64,000 nucleotides of DNA. Source: Cupriavidus laharis. GTDB taxonomy: Bacteria > Pseudomonadota > Gammaproteobacteria > Burkholderiales > Burkholderiaceae. Shown piece by piece: positions 29,132-36,687 of this stretch. The stretch is from NCBI RefSeq assembly GCF_914271435.1, contig NZ_CAJZAI010000005.1, forward strand, positions 248,001 to 312,000, written 5' to 3'. The notes beneath the pieces are model-generated. The model was not told the DNA's origin, ran no database searches, and saw nothing but the letters and a program-made list of their open reading frames with translations. The position numbers were made by a program, and so were the translations under genes. Each line of letters starts with the position of its first letter. The stretch's first letter is position 1.

Positions 29132-29458
29132 ATGACAAGGATCCTCATACCCGCGGCCCTGGCCGCGCTGGCCTTGCCGATAGCGTGCGGCGCCGCTTCC
29201 GCGGCGGGCCCAGACCCTGCGGCACTGCGTGCGCGCAACCATGCCGCGGCCTGCACCAACTGCCATGGCCCCGAAGGCCGCCCCCCTGCCGGCAGCCCCA
29301 TTCCCGCACTGGCCGGTCGTCCCCAGTCCGAACTCGTTTCCCAGATGCAGGCATTCAAGGCCGGCACGCGCCAGGCCACCGTCATGCACCAGATTGCCAA
29401 GGGTTACAGCGACGACCAAATCACGGCGATTGCGGCGTGGTTCGCCGCCGTCAGGTAG
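29132..29458 (+). CDS. Class I c-type cytochrome, flavocytochrome-c sulfide dehydrogenase subunit
   Basis: A 108-residue periplasmic monoheme cytochrome c553-like protein. A signal peptide (residues 1-25, cut after AASAAG-like) is followed by the heme site CTNCH at 41-45; the axial methionine is probably in MHQIAKGYSD. It lies 9 bases before the flavin subunit gene, so the two would form a sulfide:cytochrome c oxidoreductase. It opens the sulfur-oxidation region on the plus strand. Confidence 0.88.
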   Translation: MTRILIPAALAALALPIACGAASAAGPDPAALRARNHAAACTNCHGPEGRPPAGSPIPALAGRPQSELVSQMQAFKAGTRQATVMHQIAKGYSDDQITAIAAWFAAVR

Positions 29459-29467
29459 GAGAGGGCC

Positions 29468-30727
29468 ATGCAACGACGCAGCTTTCTGAGGGCGGCGGCC
29501 GGCGCCGCTGCACTGGGTACGCTGGGCGCCCGCGCGGCCGCCCCGGCAAAGGTGGTGGTAGTTGGCGGCGGCTATGGTGGCGCCACGGCAGCGCGCTATC
29601 TGCGTGAATGGAGCAGCCACGCCATCGACGTCACGCTGGTGGAACCCAATGCCGCCTTTGTTTCATGCCCGCTGTCCAACCTGGTGATCGGCGGCAGCCG
29701 GCGCATGGAGGACATCACCGTGTCGTACGACGCGCTGGTGCGCCGCCATGGCGTGAAGCTCGTGCGCGACAGGGCCGTGGCCATCGATGCAGGCAAGCGC
29801 ACGGTGCGCCTGGCCGGCGGCGCGACGCTGCCTTACGATCGCCTGGTGCTGTCGCCCGGTGTCGGCATGATGAACGACGCGCTGCCCGGGCTGCAGCAGC
29901 CCGGCGGCGACCAGATCCTGCATGCCTGGAAGGCCGGCCCGCAAACGCTGGCGCTGCGCCGCCAGCTCGAAGCCATGCCGGACGGCGGCACCTTTGCGAT
30001 CAGCATCCCGCTCGCGCCCTACCGCTGCCCGCCGGGCCCGTACGAGCGGGCCTGCCAGGCGGCGCACTATTTCAGCCGGCACAAGCCGCGCAGCAAGGTG
30101 CTGATCCTCGATGCCAACCCGGACATCACCTCGAAGGCAGCGCTGTTCCGGCAGGTCTGGGCCACGCAGTACAAGGGGATGGTGGAGTACCGGCCGCAGT
30201 ACGGCGCGGTCGATGTCGATCCCGCCACGCGGACGCTCAAGTTCGACGTGCAGGATGACGAGCGGGCCGATGTGCTCAATGTGCTGCCGCCGCAGCGGGC
30301 TGGTGCGATTGCCGTGTCGGCCGGGCTGGCCACTGCCAATGGCCGGTGGTGCGAGGTGGATTTCCTGACGTTCGAATCGCTGGCCGTGCCGAACATCCAT
30401 GTGCTCGGCGACGCCATCCAGATCGCGCCGCTGATGCCCAAGTCCGGGCATATGGCCAACCAGCATGGCAAGGTCGCGGCGGCGGCCATCGTTGCGCTGC
30501 TCTCGGGCGGCGCGCCCGACTCCGAGCCGCTCTACAACAACACGTGCTACAGCTTTACGTCCGATCGCGAGGCGGTGCATGTGGCAAGTGTGCATCGCTA
30601 TGATGCCGCGCAGAAGACCATGGTGACCGTGCCGGGATCGGGCGGGCTGTCGACGGCGCCGAACGTGCCCGAGGGCGATTTCGCCCTGGCCTGGGCCAAG
30701 GGCATCTGGGCCGACATGCTGGGCTAG
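29468..30727 (+). CDS. Flavocytochrome c sulfide dehydrogenase, flavin subunit (FccB/SoxF)
   Basis: A 419-residue FAD-dependent oxidoreductase exported by Tat (RRSFLR at residues 3-8). The dinucleotide motif VVVGGGYGGATAARYL follows the signal, and CPLSNLVIGG holds the first redox cysteine and IPLAPYRCPPGPYERACQ the second, as in FccB. The C-terminal FCSD flavin-binding domain is present (NTCYSFTSDREAVHVASVHRYD). It oxidises sulfide to sulfur or polysulfide and passes electrons to the cytochrome subunit encoded just upstream. Confidence 0.92.
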   Translation: MQRRSFLRAAAGAAALGTLGARAAAPAKVVVVGGGYGGATAARYLREWSSHAIDVTLVEPNAAFVSCPLSNLVIGGSRRMEDITVSYDALVRRHGVKLVRDRAVAIDAGKRTVRLAGGATLPYDRLVLSPGVGMMNDALPGLQQPGGDQILHAWKAGPQTLALRRQLEAMPDGGTFAISIPLAPYRCPPGPYERACQAAHYFSRHKPRSKVLILDANPDITSKAALFRQVWATQYKGMVEYRPQYGAVDVDPATRTLKFDVQDDERADVLNVLPPQRAGAIAVSAGLATANGRWCEVDFLTFESLAVPNIHVLGDAIQIAPLMPKSGHMANQHGKVAAAAIVALLSGGAPDSEPLYNNTCYSFTSDREAVHVASVHRYDAAQKTMVTVPGSGGLSTAPNVPEGDFALAWAKGIWADMLG

Positions 30728-30824
30728 CCGGCTCCGCAAAAACCGCAAGAACGTGCAATGCCCCGGCGCGGGGCGCTGCTACGCTGGGGCTTTCCGAATC
30801 TGCCCCTGCCGCGCGCCGTCCCCC

Positions 30825-31724
30825 ATGCAACCCAAAGACCGCCTTCTAGCCCTAGCCATCGTCTGCGTCTGGGGCGTCAACTTCGTCGTCATCAAGGTCG
30901 GCCTGGCGGGCGTTCCGCCGATGCTGCTTGGCGCGCTGCGCTTCTGCCTGGTGGTGTTCCCGGCCATCTTCTTCGTCCCGCGCCCGCGCGTGCCGCTGCG
31001 CATGCTGCTGGCCTACGGCGCGACCATCAGCCTCGGGCAGTTCGCCTTCCTGTTCTATGCAATGGCCGTAGGCATGCCGGCCGGGCTGGCGTCGCTCGTG
31101 CTGCAGTCGCAGGTCTTCTTCACGGTGGGCATCGCCGCGCTGTGGCTCGGCGAGCCGTTGCGCTGGCATAACCTGGCCGGCATGCTGGTGGCCGCCTGCG
31201 GGCTGGCGCTCATCGGCACGGGCGCTGCAACGGGTACGGCTCCCGGCGGCATGAGCGTCGCCGGCTTCCTCCTGACGCTGTGCGGAGCGGCCTGCTGGGC
31301 GAGCGGCAATATCGTCAGCAAGAAGATCGGTCCCGTCGACCTGCTGGGCCTGGTGGTCTGGGCGGCGCTGATCCCGATCGTGCCGTTCGCGCTGCTGTCG
31401 CTGTGGTTCGAAGGGCCGGCGCGCATCGCGGCGAGCCTCACGAACGTCTCGGGCATGGCGGTGTTCGCGGTGCTGTACCTGGCTTTCGCCGCGACCGTGT
31501 TCGGCTACACCATGTGGGGCCGGCTACTGACCCGCTACCCGGCCAGTCAGGTGGCGCCGCTTACGCTGCTGGTGCCGGTGGTCGGCCTGGTGGCCGCACA
31601 CGTGCTCCTGGGAGAGGACCTGTCTCCGGCCCAGTGGCTCGGCGCCGCCGTGGTCATGGCGGGCCTGCTGCTCAATGTCTTCGGCGGCCGCCTGTGGCTG
31701 GGCCGGCGCTTCGCGCGACGCTGA
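30825..31724 (+). CDS. EamA/DMT-superfamily transporter
   Basis: A 299-residue membrane protein with about ten helices in two EamA repeats: RLLALAIVCVWGVNFVVIKVGLAGVPPMLLGALRFCLVV and, in the second half, AGFLLTLCGAACWASGNIVSKKIG. These exporters move amino acids or other metabolites. The ATG at 30825 begins the first helix. It lies between fccAB and the sox regulator; a link to sulfur compounds such as cysteine export is possible but not shown. Confidence 0.87.
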   Translation: MQPKDRLLALAIVCVWGVNFVVIKVGLAGVPPMLLGALRFCLVVFPAIFFVPRPRVPLRMLLAYGATISLGQFAFLFYAMAVGMPAGLASLVLQSQVFFTVGIAALWLGEPLRWHNLAGMLVAACGLALIGTGAATGTAPGGMSVAGFLLTLCGAACWASGNIVSKKIGPVDLLGLVVWAALIPIVPFALLSLWFEGPARIAASLTNVSGMAVFAVLYLAFAATVFGYTMWGRLLTRYPASQVAPLTLLVPVVGLVAAHVLLGEDLSPAQWLGAAVVMAGLLLNVFGGRLWLGRRFARR

Positions 31725-31797
31725 TTCGCACGACCATTCTGGTGCCGCCGGGCGACTGGCGGCACAATCATGCTGTTCTGCATCAATGGGTAAACAC

Positions 31798-31819
31798 TAT
31801 ATGCGCAATCACGCATATA
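31798..31819. promoter_or_regulatory. Perfect inverted repeat TATATGCG-N6-CGCATATA, candidate ArsR/SoxR operator
   Basis: Eight-base perfect arms (31798-31805 and 31812-31819) flank six bases, in an AT-rich stretch extending to 31829 (GAATATATTGG). The site overlaps the first codons of the arsR-type frame, so either the regulator starts downstream at 31837 or the operator lies within its coding sequence. Autoregulation is inferred. Confidence 0.6.
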
Positions 31820-32217
31820 CGAATATATTGGACGGCATGGAAGAGCTGGATCGCGTGTTCGAGAAGGTGTCGGGGTATTTCAGCCTGCTGGCGGAGCCTA
31901 CGCGGCTGAAGATCCTGCACGCCCTGTGCGATGGCGAGAAGCCAGTGAACACGGTGGTGGAGACGGTGGGTTCGTCCCAGACCAATGTGTCGCGGCATCT
32001 CAACGCGATGTACCGCTCGGGCGTGCTGTCGCGCCGCAAGGAGGCGAACCTCGTGTTCTACGCCATTGCGGACGAAAGCGTGGTGGAGCTGTGCCGCACG
32101 GTCTGCGTGCAGGTGGCGAGCCGGCTGGAGGACAATGCCTTGCCCTCCGGCGCGGTCGACCGCTTCATGGTCCAGCCCGCACCGCCACCCGCCCGGCGGC
32201 GCAAGGCCGCGCAGTAG
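31801..32217 (+). CDS. ArsR/SmtB-family regulator of the sox locus (SoxR/BigR-like)
   Basis: A 138-residue winged-helix regulator counted from 31801. The HTH is LAEPTRLKILHALCDGEKPVNTVVETVGSSQTNVSRHLNAMYRSGVLSRRKEANLVFYAI. Cysteines at 43 (just before the recognition region) and at 98 and 102 in the C-terminal helix resemble the persulfide-sensing pair of SqrR/BigR, so it may sense sulfane sulfur. Starts at 31786, 31801 and 31837 are all possible and none has a strong ribosome site; the palindrome at 31798-31819 argues for 31837. It lies directly upstream of soxC. Confidence 0.87.
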   Translation: MRNHAYTNILDGMEELDRVFEKVSGYFSLLAEPTRLKILHALCDGEKPVNTVVETVGSSQTNVSRHLNAMYRSGVLSRRKEANLVFYAIADESVVELCRTVCVQVASRLEDNALPSGAVDRFMVQPAPPPARRRKAAQ

Positions 32218-32285
32218 CTGGCTCTTCCTGCAGACCGCATCAGAACAGGCGCGCCGCCTTGGCGAGCGTGCCGGAGGAGACGGCA

Positions 32286-33635
32286 TTGCAGGAACGGAAT
32301 CCGCGCGGGCGCATCGTGCCCGCGCCCGAGCACTTCGTCAGCTCAGCGCTGCAGCAGGACATCGCCCGGCATGGCCTGGACAGCCCGCGCCGTGACTTCC
32401 TGCGCAAGAGCTTCCTAGGCGCGGCCGCCGGCATCGTCGCGGCCGGACTGGGCCGCCGCGCGCTGGCCGTCGACGGCGATCCCGCCATCCTGGAGCCGCA
32501 GCCGTGGGCCACGTCGCTGGGCCAGCCGGTGGCGGCGCGGCCCTACGGACAGCCTTCGGTCCATGAGAAAAACCTGGTGCGACGCGAGTCGCCCGGTCTG
32601 ACGCGGGTATCGGCGGCTTCGGTCGCGTTCGCGCCGCTGCAGGGCCTGTTCGGCATCATCACGCCCAGCGGCCTGCATTTCGAGCGGCACCACCAGGGCT
32701 GGCAGGACATAGACCCCGCCCGCCACCGCCTGATGATCAACGGGCTCGTCAAGGCGCCGCGCGTCTATACGATGGATGACCTGATGCGCCTGCCGTCGGT
32801 GTCGCGCATGCATTTCATCGAATGCGGCGCCAACACCGGCATGGAGTGGGGCAACGTGGCAGTGCCGACGGTGCAGTACACCCACGGCATGCTGTCTTGC
32901 TGCGAATTCACCGGCGTGCCGCTCAAGGTGCTGCTGGACGACGCCGGCGCGGACCTGCGCCGCGGCAAGTACCTGCTGGCCGAGGGCGGCGACGGCTCCG
33001 GCATGACGCGCACCATCCCGATGGAGCTGGCCGACGAGATCATCGTCGCCTGGGGCATGAACGGCGAGATGCTGCGCCCGGAGAACGGCTACCCGCTGCG
33101 GCTGGTGGTGCCCGGCGTGCAGGGCGTGTCGTGGGTCAAGTGGCTGCGCCGGCTGGAACTCGGTGACCAGCCCTGGAACGCCAAGGACGAGACCATCCAC
33201 TACGTGGACATGATGCCGGACGGCAAGCTGCGCCAGTACACCTCGATCCAGGAGTGCAAGTCCGTCATCACCTCGCCGTCGGGCGGCCAGCAGATGGTCG
33301 GCAAGGGCTTCTACAATATCAGCGGGCTGGCCTGGTCGGGCCGCGGGCGCATCCGCCGCGTGGACGTCTCGACCGACGGCGGGCGCAACTGGCGCACGGC
33401 ACGGCTGGAAACGCCGGTGTTGTCCAAATGCCTGACGCGCTTCAACCTCGACTGGGTCTGGGACGGCGGCCCGGCCATCCTGCAAAGCCGCGCGATCGAC
33501 GAGACCGGCTACGTGCAGCCGAAGATGGCGCAACTGCGCGCGGTGCGCGGCACGCGCTCGATCTACCACAACAACGCCATCCAGAGCTGGCAGGTGGCCC
33601 AGGGCGGGGAGGTGTCCAATGTCCACGTGGGCTAA
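32286..33635 (+). CDS. soxC: Sulfite dehydrogenase molybdopterin subunit SoxC
   Basis: A 449-residue sulfite-oxidase-fold protein that with SoxD removes six electrons from SoxY-bound sulfane sulfur. There is no suitable ATG: the TTG at 32286 follows a perfect GGAGGAG by six bases and yields an N-terminus with the Tat motif RRDFLRK at residues 35-41. The Moco-ligating cysteine is Cys180 in RMHFIECGANTGMEWGN. The dimerisation domain follows (GFYNISGLAWSGRGRIRRVDVSTDGGRNW). Its end overlaps soxD by 17 bases, which implies coupled translation. Confidence 0.93.
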   Translation: MQERNPRGRIVPAPEHFVSSALQQDIARHGLDSPRRDFLRKSFLGAAAGIVAAGLGRRALAVDGDPAILEPQPWATSLGQPVAARPYGQPSVHEKNLVRRESPGLTRVSAASVAFAPLQGLFGIITPSGLHFERHHQGWQDIDPARHRLMINGLVKAPRVYTMDDLMRLPSVSRMHFIECGANTGMEWGNVAVPTVQYTHGMLSCCEFTGVPLKVLLDDAGADLRRGKYLLAEGGDGSGMTRTIPMELADEIIVAWGMNGEMLRPENGYPLRLVVPGVQGVSWVKWLRRLELGDQPWNAKDETIHYVDMMPDGKLRQYTSIQECKSVITSPSGGQQMVGKGFYNISGLAWSGRGRIRRVDVSTDGGRNWRTARLETPVLSKCLTRFNLDWVWDGGPAILQSRAIDETGYVQPKMAQLRAVRGTRSIYHNNAIQSWQVAQGGEVSNVHVG

Positions 33636-34659
33636 CGCGGCGCGCGCCCTGGCGCTGGCAGCCGGCTGCGTGGCCTCGGCGGCCTGGGCCGGCACGGGCG
33701 ACACCGCCACGGCGCGTGCGGCCCTTGGCCGCGCCGCGACCGCGGCCGAGGTGGCCGCCTGGGACATCGACGTACGCCCGGATTTCCAGGGCCTGCCCAA
33801 GGGCCGCGGCACGGTGGCGCAGGGCCAGAAGATCTGGGATGGCAAGTGCGCGTCCTGCCACGGCGACTTCGGCGAATCGAACGAAGTCTTCTCGCCCATC
33901 GTGGGCGGCACCACGGCCGACGACGTCCGGACAGGCCGCGTTGCGGCGATGACCGGCAACCAGCCGTACCGCACCACGCTGATGAAGGTCAGCACGGTCA
34001 GCACGCTGTGGGACTACATCCACCGCGCCATGCCGTGGAATGCGCCGCGCAGCCTGAGCGCCGACGACGTCTATGCCGTCACGGCCTACCTGCTGAATCT
34101 GGGCGAGATCGTCCCGGCCGACTTCACGCTGTCGGACGCCAATATCGCCGAGGTGCAGCGCAAGATGCCGAACCGCAACGGCATGACCACGGAACACGGG
34201 ATGTGGCCGGGCCGGGGCCGGCCCGATACGCACAACACGGCGTGCATGAAGGACTGCGAGGCAACCGTGAAGGTGGTCTCGGCCATGCCGGAATACGCGC
34301 GCGATTCGCATGGCGACCTGTCGCAGCAGCAGCGCGGTTTCGGGCCCACGCGCGGCGTGGCGGCGCTGGCTTCCGCGCAGGTCGCAACGGTCGCTTCGGC
34401 GCCGGTGGCGCCCGGCGCAAAACTGACCGGCCAGTACCAATGCATGACGTGCCACGCACTCGACCGGAAAGTAGTGGGGCCGTCATTTTCGGATATCGCC
34501 AGCAAGTACCGCGGCCAGGGTGACGCGCACGCCGCGCTGGAGCGCAAGGTCAAGGCGGGCGGGCAGGGCGCCTGGGGCAGCGTGCCGATGCCGCCCCAGC
34601 CGCAGATCCCCGATTCGGACATCCATGCCATGGTGGGGTGGATTCTTGAGGCAAAATAG
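33619..34659 (+). CDS. soxD: Diheme cytochrome c subunit SoxD
   Basis: A 346-residue periplasmic protein with a signal peptide (to about residue 24) and two c-type heme sites, CASCH at 77-81 and CMTCH at 275-279. It accepts electrons from SoxC. The last 72 residues (from the second heme site) are closely similar to the stand-alone cytochrome encoded next, including KVVGP..D.A.KY and the VPMP motif with the axial methionine. A low-complexity Ala/Val linker separates the two heme domains. It overlaps soxC. Confidence 0.93.
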   Translation: MSTWANAARALALAAGCVASAAWAGTGDTATARAALGRAATAAEVAAWDIDVRPDFQGLPKGRGTVAQGQKIWDGKCASCHGDFGESNEVFSPIVGGTTADDVRTGRVAAMTGNQPYRTTLMKVSTVSTLWDYIHRAMPWNAPRSLSADDVYAVTAYLLNLGEIVPADFTLSDANIAEVQRKMPNRNGMTTEHGMWPGRGRPDTHNTACMKDCEATVKVVSAMPEYARDSHGDLSQQQRGFGPTRGVAALASAQVATVASAPVAPGAKLTGQYQCMTCHALDRKVVGPSFSDIASKYRGQGDAHAALERKVKAGGQGAWGSVPMPPQPQIPDSDIHAMVGWILEAK

Positions 34660-34663
34660 CGGG

Positions 34664-34696
34664 CTGGCCGCTGGAGTGCCCCCAGGCGGCGGCCAG
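34664..34696. other. Stem-loop between soxD and the c-type cytochrome gene
   Basis: Eight-base perfect arms CTGGCCGC (34664-34671) and GCGGCCAG (34689-34696) enclose a 17-base loop, starting five bases after the soxD stop. There is no T-tract, so an mRNA-processing or stabilising element is more likely than a terminator. Confidence 0.5.
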
Positions 34697-34777
34697 AGTG
34701 TGTCGCGCCGCAGCGCAGTCCGGTTGTGGCGAGGCCTTTGCCGTCCCCACGGCTTTACAAAGCTTGGAGCTATATCA

Positions 34778-35104
34778 ATGAAGCAGTTTGTCATCGCAGC
34801 GCTGATGCTGGGCGCCGCCGCATCGGCCCACGCGGTCGATGCCGCCAAGGCACAGGAGATTGCCAACAAGAACGCCTGCATGGGTTGCCACCAGGTCGAC
34901 AAAAAGCTGGTCGGCCCGGCCTACAAGGACGTGGCCGCCAAGTACAAGGGCGACAAGAACGCCCTGGCGACCCTGACCAAGAAGGTCAAGGGCGGTGGTT
35001 CGGGCGTTTGGGGTCCTGTGCCGATGCCCGCCAACGCCGGCCTGAGTGACGCCGACCTCAAGACGGTGGTGGAGTGGGTCCTGGCCGGCGCGCCGGCCAA
35101 GTAA
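34778..35104 (+). CDS. Monoheme cytochrome c (c551/c552 type) of the sox cluster
   Basis: A 108-residue periplasmic cytochrome. The signal peptide ends after ASAHA (residue 19); the heme motif is CMGCH at 34-38 and the axial methionine lies in GPVPMPANAGLSD near residue 84. It is a clear paralogue of the C-terminal heme domain of SoxD just upstream, so it probably arose by domain duplication and may be the electron acceptor for SoxAX or SoxCD. It is flanked on both sides by intercistronic stem-loops. Confidence 0.9.
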   Translation: MKQFVIAALMLGAAASAHAVDAAKAQEIANKNACMGCHQVDKKLVGPAYKDVAAKYKGDKNALATLTKKVKGGGSGVWGPVPMPANAGLSDADLKTVVEWVLAGAPAK

Positions 35105-35181
35105 GCGCTGCCCGCAAGGGCAAACGCACCGATGCAGCAGGCTAGCCGGCATCCGCCGCGCGGGCCTGGATACAGAGCACA

Positions 35182-35204
35182 GCGGCCGGCCAAGCACCGG
35201 CCGC
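35182..35204. other. Stem-loop between the cytochrome gene and soxY
   Basis: GCGGCCGG (35182-35189) and CCGGCCGC (35197-35204) form an eight-bp stem with a seven-base loop in the 167-base gap before soxY. It has no T-tract. With the stem-loop at 34664 it brackets the cytochrome gene and could set its mRNA level apart from its neighbours. Confidence 0.5.
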
Positions 35205-35271
35205 ATGCAGGAAGCACCGCCCCAGGCGGTCAACCACGACCGGGAACGGAGTAGCCGGAGAGCAAAGCACC

Positions 35272-35727
35272 ATGAATTCCAAACGACGAGAAGTACTGCG
35301 GGTCACCGCTGTCCTGTCGCTGATGGCCGCAACGGGCCTGATCAGCGAAGCGCAGGCAGCCGAGTGGAACAAGACCGCTTTTGACGGCAAGAGCGTGGCC
35401 GACGTGATCAAGGCCCTGGGCGGCAGCGGCACCGAAAAGAGCACCGCCATCACCTTCAACGCCCCGGACATCGCCGAGAACGGCGCCGTGGTGCCGGTGG
35501 CCGTGACCAGCAACATCCCGGATACCGAGCAGATCGCCATCCTGGTCGAAAAGAACCCCAACACGCTGGCCGCGGATTTCGTGATCCCGGCGGGCACCGA
35601 ACCGTTCGTCTCCACCCGCGTGAAGATGGGCCAGACCTCCGTGGTGCACGCCGCGGTCAAGGCCGGCGGCAAGTGGTACGTGGCATCCAAGGAAATCAAG
35701 GTCACCTTGGGCGGCTGCGGCGGCTGA
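35272..35727 (+). CDS. soxY: Sulfur carrier subunit SoxY
   Basis: A 151-residue periplasmic protein that carries thiosulfate-derived sulfur on a C-terminal cysteine. The end reads VTLGGCGG, giving Cys149 on the flexible arm that is the hallmark of SoxY. The N-terminal signal (KRREVLRVTAVLSLMAATG) has a Tat-like twin arginine. The Ig-like fold core AITFNAPDIAENGAVVPVAVTSNI is conserved. It is followed 46 bases on by soxZ, its partner. Confidence 0.96.
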   Translation: MNSKRREVLRVTAVLSLMAATGLISEAQAAEWNKTAFDGKSVADVIKALGGSGTEKSTAITFNAPDIAENGAVVPVAVTSNIPDTEQIAILVEKNPNTLAADFVIPAGTEPFVSTRVKMGQTSVVHAAVKAGGKWYVASKEIKVTLGGCGG

Positions 35728-35773
35728 GCCCCGCGCCCCGCCAATCCACGATCATCTGCAACAGGAGAGAGCA

Positions 35774-36085
35774 ATGGCAGACCCGATGCGCGTACGCGCC
35801 ACCGAGAACGGCGGCGTGACAGACGTCAAGATTCTGATGAAGCACGACATGGAAACCGGTCAGCGCAAGGACGGTTCCGGCAAGATCATTCCGGCGTGGC
35901 ATATCCAGACCGTGAGCGCCCAGTGCAAGGGCAAGGAAGTGTTCCGCGCCCAGTTCGGCCCGGCGGTATCCAAGGATCCGTTCCTGAACTTCAAGTTCAA
36001 GGGCGGTGCCAAAGGCGACAAGGTCAGCGTGACCTGGGTCGACAACCGCGGCGACAAGCGCACCGACGAAGCGACCATCGGCTGA
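35774..36085 (+). CDS. soxZ: Sulfur carrier partner subunit SoxZ
   Basis: A 103-residue SoxZ protein without its own signal peptide; it is exported bound to SoxY. Conserved segments are VTDVKILMKHDMETGQRKDGSGKIIPAWHIQTVSAQCKGKEVF and DPFLNFKFKGGAKGDKVSVTWVDNRGDKRTDEATI. GGAGAG precedes the ATG. It forms the SoxYZ heterodimer on which the whole cycle runs. Confidence 0.96.
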   Translation: MADPMRVRATENGGVTDVKILMKHDMETGQRKDGSGKIIPAWHIQTVSAQCKGKEVFRAQFGPAVSKDPFLNFKFKGGAKGDKVSVTWVDNRGDKRTDEATIG

Positions 36086-36152
36086 TACCCGCGCGGCGCG
36101 CCTGGCCGTCGTCTGCTATGGTTCTGGTCGGAAACTGACCTCGGGAACAATC

Positions 36153-36611
36153 ATGCGGCGAGCATTCATTCGGGCATCGGCGGCACTGGCCGCCATCGGA
36201 CTGTCGGCAAAGGCGGCGGCGCAGGCTGCACCGGCCGCGTCGGCAAGCAAGGGCGGGCGCGTCAAGGTGGTGTACCAGCTGTCGGAAGGCATCGACCAGG
36301 CGGTGCGCGCGATGGGCAACCTGCGCAACCACCTGAACGGCGCGCCGGGCACGAAGATCGTCGTGGTCGCGTTCGGCTACGGCGTGGATTTCCTGGTGGA
36401 AGGCGCCAAGGATGCGCGCGGCAACACCTTTGATGGCGCCGTGGGCGCGCTGGCTTCGGCCGGTGTGGAGTTCCGCGTGTGCCGCAATACGCTGACGGCA
36501 CGCAAGATCTCCGAATCGAGCCTGCTGATGGAAGCGAAGATCGTACCGGCCGGCGTGGTGGAGATCGCCCGCCTGCAGTTTGACGAAGGCTACGCCTATA
36601 TCAAGCCTTGA
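36153..36611 (+). CDS. Exported DsrE-like protein within the sox cluster
   Basis: A 152-residue protein with a Tat-like leader (RRAFIR, residues 2-7) and alanine-rich signal to about residue 25. The mature part has the DsrE/F-like alpha/beta pattern: VKVVYQLSEGIDQAVRAMGNLRNHLNGAPGTKIVVVAFGYGVDFLVEG, then GVEFRVCRNTL with the only cysteine at residue 110, where DsrE proteins carry their sulfur-accepting cysteine. It lies between soxZ and soxA, so a periplasmic sulfur carrier or SoxYZ-repair role is plausible. This is inference. Confidence 0.8.
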   Translation: MRRAFIRASAALAAIGLSAKAAAQAAPAASASKGGRVKVVYQLSEGIDQAVRAMGNLRNHLNGAPGTKIVVVAFGYGVDFLVEGAKDARGNTFDGAVGALASAGVEFRVCRNTLTARKISESSLLMEAKIVPAGVVEIARLQFDEGYAYIKP

Positions 36612-36687
36612 GGACGGCCCGGGCAAGGGAAGGCCCGGATACAGAAGAATGACCCGGCGCGCGAGCGGCCGGGAGGAGAAGCCCCCA

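Noticed and set aside
31926-32285. Upstream extension of soxC
   Set aside because: The extension overlaps the ArsR regulator in another frame; TTG at 32286 with GGAGGAG and the Tat signal gives a better start.
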